DNA from: Cuniculiplasma sp.
GTDB taxonomy: Archaea > Thermoplasmatota > Thermoplasmata > Thermoplasmatales > Thermoplasmataceae
Reading direction: 5' to 3'
NCBI GenBank assembly: GCA_023256455.1
Contig: JAGDXN010000083.1
Span: 13,655-31,799, forward strand
Length of the DNA: 18,145 bases
The position numbers and the translations under genes are program-made. Under the pieces are notes generated by a model, which did not search any database, had not been told where the DNA came from, and saw only the letters and a program-made list of their open reading frames with translations. Below are positions 13,599 through 18,145 of the stretch, piece after piece (position 1 is the stretch's first letter; the number at the start of each line of letters is the position of its first letter).

Positions 13599-14310
13599 TT
13601 TCAATAATATCCATTATTTTTTCAGGATCCAGCTGATCAACTCTTAAATTTTCAAAAATTCCACTTTTAATTATATTTCCAATCTTTTTCCTTCTATTTG
13701 AAAAGAGCATTTTGAGCTGACTGTCAATAAATTTATCCGGTATGTTTCTTGTCCGATCCCTTCTGAAAAGACTTACAATGGCGCTGTCAACATCAGGTTT
13801 TGGAAAAAAGCAATTCCTGGAAACAACTTTCTCTACCTTTGCATCAAAGTTAATGTAAGTGAAAACAGAAAGCCTCGAATACTGTTTATTGTTTGGTCCT
13901 GAGACCATTCTCATGGCAAACTCCTTCTGAACCATTATCACTGCTGCCTTGAAATCCAAAAGAGCAAGCCTTTCAAGGACAGGCGATGATATTTGATAGG
14001 GGATATTCCCTATTACCCTTGCAACTTTCCCAGGATCATAGTTGAGAAAATCTTCCTTAACTATTTCAAGATGTCCATTCTCCACAAACTCTCTGAATTT
14101 AACATTGAGAATCTCAGCAAATCTGTGATCAGATTCAACGCAGGTTAAATGAATGGGGTATTTTAAAAGTTGTTCCGTTAGAAAACCAGTGCCAGGGCCA
14201 ATCTCAAGAACTCTATCACCATCTTCAGGATTTAGAATCCTTACTTCCAGATCCCTGATATTTCGGTCTTTAAGGAAAACCTGGCCGTATTTCTTGGTAT
14301 ACTGCTTCAT
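13564..14310 (-). CDS. ksgA: 16S rRNA dimethyladenosine transferase KsgA/RsmA
   Basis: Methylates two adjacent adenosines near the 3' end of 16S rRNA during small-subunit maturation. The 248-residue protein starts Q-Y-T-K-K-Y-G-Q-V-F-L, the usual KsgA opening. It has the S-adenosylmethionine motif E-I-G-P-G-T-G (36-42), an acidic residue at E59, E-D (86-87) and the catalytic N-I-P-Y (102-105), a variant of N-L-P-Y. The C-terminal F-F-P-K-P-D-V-D-S-A and F-S-N-R-R-K-K segments are also characteristic. Its ATG overlaps the DUF655 stop in an ATGA arrangement (14307-14310). It appears to be the last gene of the long minus-strand operon, in the common archaeal order L21e - rpoF - DUF655 - ksgA. 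Its 3' end runs 35 bases into the SPFH gene. Confidence 0.96.
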   Translation of the reverse strand: MKQYTKKYGQVFLKDRNIRDLEVRILNPEDGDRVLEIGPGTGFLTEQLLKYPIHLTCVESDHRFAEILNVKFREFVENGHLEIVKEDFLNYDPGKVARVIGNIPYQISSPVLERLALLDFKAAVIMVQKEFAMRMVSGPNNKQYSRLSVFTYINFDAKVEKVVSRNCFFPKPDVDSAIVSLFRRDRTRNIPDKFIDSQLKMLFSNRRKKIGNIIKSGIFENLRVDQLDPEKIMDIIEITYQNYRSASC

Positions 14311-14855
14311 CCCTTAACAAACAGCCTGTACTTTTCGTCCTTGTTTTCCAGTTCCTGAATTATTCTGGCCGCTATCATCTTTTCAGGGTGGTGTATGGTC
14401 TTGACCCTTTCTGTAAGATCCTGGAAGGATTGGAAGGGTTTTTTCTTTCTCTCATCAAGTATGGCCCACATGGTTTTGTTTCCAAGGCCCTGAAGAAGTT
14501 CCAGGCTGTGCATCCTGGGACTTATGGATTCTGCTGTGTTGAAAAACTGTATGAACTTATTCTCATTGTTCTTTACAATCAGTTCAAGGGTATATGGAAG
14601 TTCACTTATGGCAGAGCTGGTGAGCTCATCATAGCCTATTCTCCTCTTCACTGTGCTTATCTTATCTCTCTTTGCCTGATCCTTTCCAATATAGATGCGA
14701 TCCCCTATAGTGATAATGGCATTATCCTTTGGAATAACCTCGAGCAGTTTAAACTCGGTCTCCCCAATTATAAGAACCAGTGGTATCTTATGGTAATTGT
14801 GGTCGCTGGCCCTTCCCTGCTTTAAAATATCCAATACATATGCAAAATCATCCAT
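14307..14855 (-). CDS. DUF655 protein, predicted RNA-binding
   Basis: A 182-residue archaeal DUF655 (COG1491) protein. It starts M-D-D-F-A-Y-V-L-D-I-L-K-Q-G, and has an OB/S1-like barrel with V-I-P-K-D-N-A and G-D-R-I-Y-I-G-K, then K-R-R-I-G-Y-D-E-L-T. A helix-hairpin-helix region follows (L-E-L-L-Q-G-L-G-N-K-T-M-W-A-I-L-D-E-R-K-K-K-P-F in two parts), with K-Y-R-L-F-V at the end. The family is almost always encoded between rpoF and ksgA, as here, which suggests a role in rRNA or translation, but no biochemical function is established that I know of. GAGGATGA precedes the ATG at a normal distance, and the stop overlaps the ksgA start. Confidence 0.92.
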   Translation of the reverse strand: MDDFAYVLDILKQGRASDHNYHKIPLVLIIGETEFKLLEVIPKDNAIITIGDRIYIGKDQAKRDKISTVKRRIGYDELTSSAISELPYTLELIVKNNENKFIQFFNTAESISPRMHSLELLQGLGNKTMWAILDERKKKPFQSFQDLTERVKTIHHPEKMIAARIIQELENKDEKYRLFVKG

Positions 14856-14868
14856 AGGTTCATCCTCT

Positions 14869-15198
14869 TCAGATAGAAGAAATATAGTTTAAAATATTAT
14901 TTAATACATCTTCTGAAGGGGAAAGCTTGTATGAGTTAAGGATAGCCCTTAACTGCTCAAGGTCTCTGGGCATGAGATCAACAATTTTAACACTTACCTC
15001 CTCAGAAAAACCGCCCATTTTCTCAATATCTTTAACTGCCCTGGCTGCAGTTTCTACGTCAAGCCTTGTAAAGGCACTTATGTAATTATACTCCTTCACG
15101 GTGAGGTCATCAACAGATTCCTCCATTTCTGTCTTCTCCGACAGGTGCCTGTGAAGAATATCTCTGGCCTCTGAAAAGGTGATGTATTTAATTTTCAT
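14869..15198 (-). CDS. rpoF: DNA-directed RNA polymerase subunit F (Rpb4-like)
   Basis: The 109-residue archaeal Rpb4 homologue pairs with subunit E' (Rpb7-like) to form the polymerase stalk. The protein shows the HRDC-like helical pattern: [10 protein letters not shown], then [14 protein letters not shown] near the middle, and [14 protein letters not shown] toward the end, all typical of subunit F. The ATG overlaps the rpl21e stop by four bases (15195-15198), so translation is coupled. The next gene, DUF655, starts 13 bases after the stop. The identification does not rest on length alone, as both motifs and gene order agree. Confidence 0.93.
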   Translation of the reverse strand: MKIKYITFSEARDILHRHLSEKTEMEESVDDLTVKEYNYISAFTRLDVETAARAVKDIEKMGGFSEEVSVKIVDLMPRDLEQLRAILNSYKLSPSEDVLNNILNYISSI

Positions 15199-15491
15199 AC
15201 TTCTATCCTTCTCAAATGAACAGGATCTGCCAGTATGGTCTTTTTAACACTTCCAACCTTTATGGCAAGAAGGTAGCATCTTCCCTGCTTTCCCTCCACA
15301 ACACCTGTATAACCCTGGAAGTTGTGGCTTGGCATACCTGCATGCACGGAAGGCTCTATATTTACGGCAACGCAATCCCCAACCTCAAACTCCTGCATGA
15401 AACTGTTAACTCTTGGCATGCCTTTTTCTTTGAGCCTTTTTGTCATTTTATATCTTGAACCGGCCCTTGGACCGTGTGACATCTTAACCAT
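15195..15491 (-). CDS. rpl21e: Large-subunit ribosomal protein L21e
   Basis: A 98-residue basic ribosomal protein. It begins [16 protein letters not shown], close to the usual archaeal start, and continues with [14 protein letters not shown] and [19 protein letters not shown]. The strong site AAAGGTGA (15498-15505 on the plus strand, read in reverse) includes the stop codon of pus10, six bases before this ATG. It heads the conserved L21e - rpoF - DUF655 - ksgA series inside the longer operon. Confidence 0.96.
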   Translation of the reverse strand: MVKMSHGPRAGSRYKMTKRLKEKGMPRVNSFMQEFEVGDCVAVNIEPSVHAGMPSHNFQGYTGVVEGKQGRCYLLAIKVGSVKKTILADPVHLRRIEV

Positions 15492-15497
15492 ATAATT

Positions 15498-16661
15498 TCA
15501 CCTTTCAATTTCTATTACGTCAAGCTCCCCTATCTTGAGTCTCTGACCTGAAAGTTCGGAAACGCTTGGATTGGTCCTCCCGTTGTCCCCGGATACAAGT
15601 TCCTTAATATATGTCCCCGCCTCAGCCTCTATAATGAGGGTCGGAGGTTCCTTTGATTCAAGGAATATATTGAGTATCCTTCTCTCCCTTACCAGATCAG
15701 ATCTGGAAGCACTTACTCGTAATGGTGTTCTTTGATAAATAACTTTTCCGTTTAAATAGTTTAAGGCTTTTTCTAAGTTTTCCATATCTATGGGCTTCCC
15801 ATCTTCCCTTACTATTAACGCTCTATACTTTTTATTGTATTTTTCATCCTTGATTTTTGAAACCTCTGATTTTGTTGCAAATTTCAGGTTTTCAATTTCA
15901 ATGCCCTGACCTGAACTGTTTACTGCATTCTTTAATTCATTCAGATCTATGGACCTTATTTCCGGGTTGGCAACCTCTATTATGAACTCTCTTCCATTTC
16001 CAAGCATCCTTACGTCCACATCTTCTCTGCCCGCACCGTGAAGAAAATAGTTTTTTCCTCTGGCCATTGCCATTGCAGGCTCTCCTATTATAGATTCTAC
16101 AGTCTCCTTAATCTCTGAATATTTGATCCACCTTGTTTGTGGAAGATCCCTTCTTAATTTTCTGTATGTACCATAGATGTATATGGATTTGATCTGGAGG
16201 TCTATGGTCATAAATTCTGTATTTATCTTCACCATTATATCCGGATCTGAGCGTTCAAACTCCTTTTTGATTTTTGAGGATAGAATTTTTCCCAGTTCCC
16301 TGTTCAGTTCTTTCTTAATGCTCTCCCCATGGTCTCCATATTTCAGGTGAATTCTCTTTTCCTTTTCAATAATATCCCTGGAAACTGTGGTACCGATTAA
16401 AAAGGTTTTAAATTCATAGGATTCCAGCCTTCTGCCTATTTCCTCAGCATATACACCCAGTTCAAGAAACATGCCATGGCATATTTCGCAGTTTTCTTCA
16501 CTGGTTATATTGACTTTAAAACCAAGGGCCTCAAGTGAAAAATTCAGGGCTTTCCCCCTTTCTCCATTGGTCATTTCATGACCTAAGGATGCAAATATGC
16601 GCCCTCTGCATCTGGTGCATACGCTCTCTGAGGCAAGCTCCTGGATCATATCCAGGTCCAT
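15498..16661 (-). CDS. pus10: tRNA pseudouridine synthase Pus10
   Basis: Makes pseudouridine at positions 54 and 55 of the tRNA T-loop in archaea. The 387 residues contain an N-terminal zinc-binding THUMP-type region with C15/C18 (C-T-R-C) and C58/C61 (C-E-I-C). The catalytic domain carries G-R-E-D-V-D-V-R-M-L-G at 211-221. By analogy with the R-T-D motif of TruA, D214 is the likely nucleophile. The C-terminal part has R-T-P-L-R-V and A-E-A-G-T-Y-I-K-E-L-V, typical of Pus10. Its ribosome binding site AGGTGA overlaps the rpoP stop, which lies four bases upstream. Co-transcription with polymerase and ribosomal genes fits a growth-linked role. Confidence 0.95.
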   Translation of the reverse strand: MDLDMIQELASESVCTRCRGRIFASLGHEMTNGERGKALNFSLEALGFKVNITSEENCEICHGMFLELGVYAEEIGRRLESYEFKTFLIGTTVSRDIIEKEKRIHLKYGDHGESIKKELNRELGKILSSKIKKEFERSDPDIMVKINTEFMTIDLQIKSIYIYGTYRKLRRDLPQTRWIKYSEIKETVESIIGEPAMAMARGKNYFLHGAGREDVDVRMLGNGREFIIEVANPEIRSIDLNELKNAVNSSGQGIEIENLKFATKSEVSKIKDEKYNKKYRALIVREDGKPIDMENLEKALNYLNGKVIYQRTPLRVSASRSDLVRERRILNIFLESKEPPTLIIEAEAGTYIKELVSGDNGRTNPSVSELSGQRLKIGELDVIEIER

Positions 16662-16665
16662 AAAA

Positions 16666-16800
16666 TCACCTGGAATCTACTTCTTTCTCTATGTTTGGCC
16701 TTTCCTTGAGAAATACTCTGGAACCGCATTCGCACTCTATTTCATTGGTTCCTATGGATTTCTCAAGGATCCTTCCGCATCTTATGCACTTATAGTCCAC
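16666..16800 (-). CDS. rpoP: DNA-directed RNA polymerase subunit P (Rpb12-like), GTG start
   Basis: A 44-residue zinc-ribbon polymerase subunit, found by translating the gap between rpl37ae and pus10. The product starts (M)[12 protein letters not shown] and continues to [15 protein letters not shown], the RpoP/Rpb12 signature. Zinc ligands would be C5, C8, C23 and C25. The second pair is C-x-C here, where many relatives have C-x-x-C. The only sensible start is GTG at 16798-16800, which overlaps the rpl37ae end by 11 bases. GGTGGA precedes it. RpoP sits in the core polymerase platform. Position directly after L37Ae is common in archaea and supports the call. Confidence 0.9.
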   Translation of the reverse strand: MDYKCIRCGRILEKSIGTNEIECECGSRVFLKERPNIEKEVDSR

Positions 16801-17059
16801 TTTCCACCATTTCCTCGATTATTCTCTGGGAATACTCTGGCGTGTAGGCTCCGCCTGCAAATTTATATCCGCAGTGCTTGCAGTTCCATATTCCGGAGGC
16901 AACCCTCACAACCTTGAGCTGCTTGCACTTAGGGCATTCATATTTTGCCTTTTTCTGCCTGTATATTTCTGTCCACACCTTTCTTACTGTAACTCCGTAT
17001 CTTGGACCAAATCTTCCAGCTGGCCCAACCTTTAATGTTCTTCGTCCCGTTTTATTCAC
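16790..17059 (-). CDS. rpl37ae: Large-subunit ribosomal protein L37Ae
   Basis: An 89-residue zinc-ribbon ribosomal protein. It begins with basic residues and contains [13 protein letters not shown], nearly invariant in L37Ae. C42/C45 (C-P-K-C) and C60/C63 ([13 protein letters not shown]) hold the zinc. Its ATG overlaps the rrp42 stop by four bases (17056-17059), and its end overlaps rpoP. Location after the exosome genes is a well-known archaeal gene order. Confidence 0.96.
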   Translation of the reverse strand: MNKTGRRTLKVGPAGRFGPRYGVTVRKVWTEIYRQKKAKYECPKCKQLKVVRVASGIWNCKHCGYKFAGGAYTPEYSQRIIEEMVESGL

Positions 17060-17835
17060 CCCACAATTTTCTTTCTAATATCGTTTCCGACTCTTTCCGA
17101 TATGTCAACCGCCTTTTTAATCTCTTCAATTTTAAACGTTCCATTATTTCCCTTCTGCATTGCCCTGATGCTTCCATCTTCCGTCATTGTGACGGTCAGT
17201 CTTGCATCAGCCATCTGCTCCTCTTCCAGATCAGGGTCACACAGTATTTCATCACCTATTTTAACCATTGTGACTGAAATGGGGTAGGTTCTGACAGGAA
17301 GGGGTATCTCCTCTCCATCCGGTGTTATTTTGTATGTTGCATTTTTTAATGCCGTGACACATCCCATTGTGCACGCATCTATAAGGTTTCCATCATAATC
17401 TATGACATCAATATCGATGAATACAATCATGACCTTCTTTCCAGGTTCAATGCAAAGCTTCTCCAGATCTATCATCTTGCTTTCTCTAATACCTCTGTCA
17501 ACAACCCTTGCAATCTCTATGGATTCCTCGTTAGGCGGACCGGGTTCAAAGGTTGGAAAGGCCATTGGGAGCATTTCCACGTTTGTTGTCATTACACCCA
17601 TGTTGGGGGTATCCGGAAAGGGTTCACCCGATTCAATCTTAACGCCCACAACAACCTTTGTTCTGCCCAGTTTCACAAAGGCAGAACCCTGAGCCCTTGG
17701 CACATAGTTTGGCTCAATGACAATCTCCCTGAATTGGTCGAGTTTTCTTCCATCCCCTCTCAGGCCCTCCCTGAGCTTTTTCGATATATATCCTTTCTTT
17801 ATTTCTGATAAAACACCAGTTGCATCCTTCGGCAT
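17056..17835 (-). CDS. rrp42: Exosome complex subunit Rrp42
   Basis: The non-catalytic RNase PH-fold subunit that alternates with Rrp41 in the hexameric ring of the archaeal exosome, which degrades and tails RNA from the 3' end. The 259-residue protein shows [12 protein letters not shown], then [35 protein letters not shown], and [13 protein letters not shown]. These match Rrp42 rather than Rrp41. AAGGTGA (plus-strand 17842-17848) lies six bases before the ATG, inside the end of rrp41. Two bases separate it from rrp41 and it overlaps rpl37ae. Confidence 0.96.
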   Translation of the reverse strand: MPKDATGVLSEIKKGYISKKLREGLRGDGRKLDQFREIVIEPNYVPRAQGSAFVKLGRTKVVVGVKIESGEPFPDTPNMGVMTTNVEMLPMAFPTFEPGPPNEESIEIARVVDRGIRESKMIDLEKLCIEPGKKVMIVFIDIDVIDYDGNLIDACTMGCVTALKNATYKITPDGEEIPLPVRTYPISVTMVKIGDEILCDPDLEEEQMADARLTVTMTEDGSIRAMQKGNNGTFKIEEIKKAVDISERVGNDIRKKIVG

Positions 17836-17837
17836 CC

Positions 17838-18145
17838 TTATTCACCTTCTTCCTTATTCTGATCAATGGTATACTTTTCTGAAAGGGCCTTTCTCTGAAT
17901 CTCATTGATTCTTTTGGTTGCCTTCAAAATCATTTCCATACCTTTATTCAGCTCATCCTTCGTTAATTCTCCATCCATCTGTATGAGTACAACCTCATCG
18001 GTTTTGGACAGAACAGCCATGGGGAGATCGGCATTTCCAAAGTTATCCTCCTCCTTGGAAAGGTCAAGGACAATTCTTCCCTCTACCTTTCCCGCAGTGC
18101 ATCCTACCACAAGGTCCTTCATGGGTATGCCTGCGTTTGCAAGGG
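17838..18145 (-). CDS. rrp41: Exosome complex subunit Rrp41, C-terminal part
   Basis: Catalytic RNase PH-fold subunit of the archaeal exosome, cut by the window edge. The visible part reads L-A-N-A-G-I-P-M-K-D-L-V-V-G-C-T-A-G-K-V and continues D-L-S-K-E-E-D-N-F-G-N-A-D-L-P-M-A, the conserved C-terminal half of Rrp41. The aspartate of D-L-P-M-A is in the region of the active site. The final helix is charged (N-E-I-Q-R-K-A-L). An internal ATG at 18122 is not the start, since family sequence continues upstream to the edge. It is the first gene visible of the minus-strand operon; rrp4 would be expected just outside the window. Confidence 0.94.
   Translation of the reverse strand, partial: LANAGIPMKDLVVGCTAGKVEGRIVLDLSKEEDNFGNADLPMAVLSKTDEVVLIQMDGELTKDELNKGMEMILKATKRINEIQRKALSEKYTIDQNKEEGE

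Noticed and set aside
13416..14825. Open frames on the strand opposite the ksgA and DUF655 genes, including one of 145 codons at 14388-14825
   Set aside because: They are antisense shadows of conserved genes, with no promoter or family features.
1..18145. Search for tRNA, rRNA, CRISPR repeats, transposase genes and direct repeats
   Set aside because: No cloverleaf-like segments, spaced repeats, transposase motifs or flanking duplications were seen by eye. A computational scan could still find short non-coding RNAs.

Overview
The window reads as archaeal chromosome, most likely from the Thermoplasmata (Thermoplasma/Ferroplasma/Cuniculiplasma-like acidophiles). The domain is secure: it carries RadA, a type II GAPDH, aPelota, Pus10, exosome subunits Rrp41/Rrp42, RNA polymerase subunits P and F, ribosomal proteins L21e and L37Ae, and archaeal SepF. 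The order-level call is inference. It rests on the remembered look of the RadA sequence, heavy AGG/AGA arginine use, starts that look leaderless behind A/T-rich TATA-like boxes, AGGTGA-type ribosome binding sites inside operons, and heavily N-glycosylatable surface proteins.

Layout. (1) Positions 1-3233, plus strand: the tail of a PAC2-family protein, then a tightly packed group gap - radA - HTH/ACT-domain regulator - sepF, joining central carbon metabolism, recombination and cell division. (2) Positions 3372-10602, plus strand: a four-gene cell-surface block. It holds a secreted penicillin-acylase-family Ntn hydrolase, a small multi-pass membrane protein overlapping it, a 1179-residue glycoprotein with Ig-like repeats, one C-terminal membrane helix and a cytoplasmic segment that looks like a winged helix, and a 205-residue membrane-anchored secreted protein. 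This block is visibly more A/T-rich and lineage-specific than its surroundings. (3) Positions 10674-12685, plus strand: ubiX - Mut7-C nuclease - pelA, with overlapping or abutting genes. (4) Positions 12741-13598, plus strand: an SPFH/slipin membrane protein. (5) Positions 13564-18145, minus strand: one long informational operon, rrp41 - rrp42 - rpl37ae - rpoP - pus10 - rpl21e - rpoF - DUF655 - ksgA, with gaps of a few bases or 4- to 11-base overlaps. Its promoter lies outside the window. Its end overlaps the end of the SPFH gene by 35 bp, tail to tail.

Most interesting points. The 1179-residue protein looks like a one-piece transmembrane transcription factor, with an extracellular glycosylated sensor and an intracellular DNA-binding domain. 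The Mut7-C nuclease gene overlaps the ribosome-rescue factor Pelota by 47 bp, which suggests a coupled RNA-quality-control pair. The same nuclease gene seems to need a non-canonical ATT start to encode its conserved first aspartate. A 44-codon rpoP with a GTG start sits in the minus-strand operon. No tRNA, rRNA, CRISPR array or insertion sequence was seen, and there is no gene-free stretch above 300 bases.
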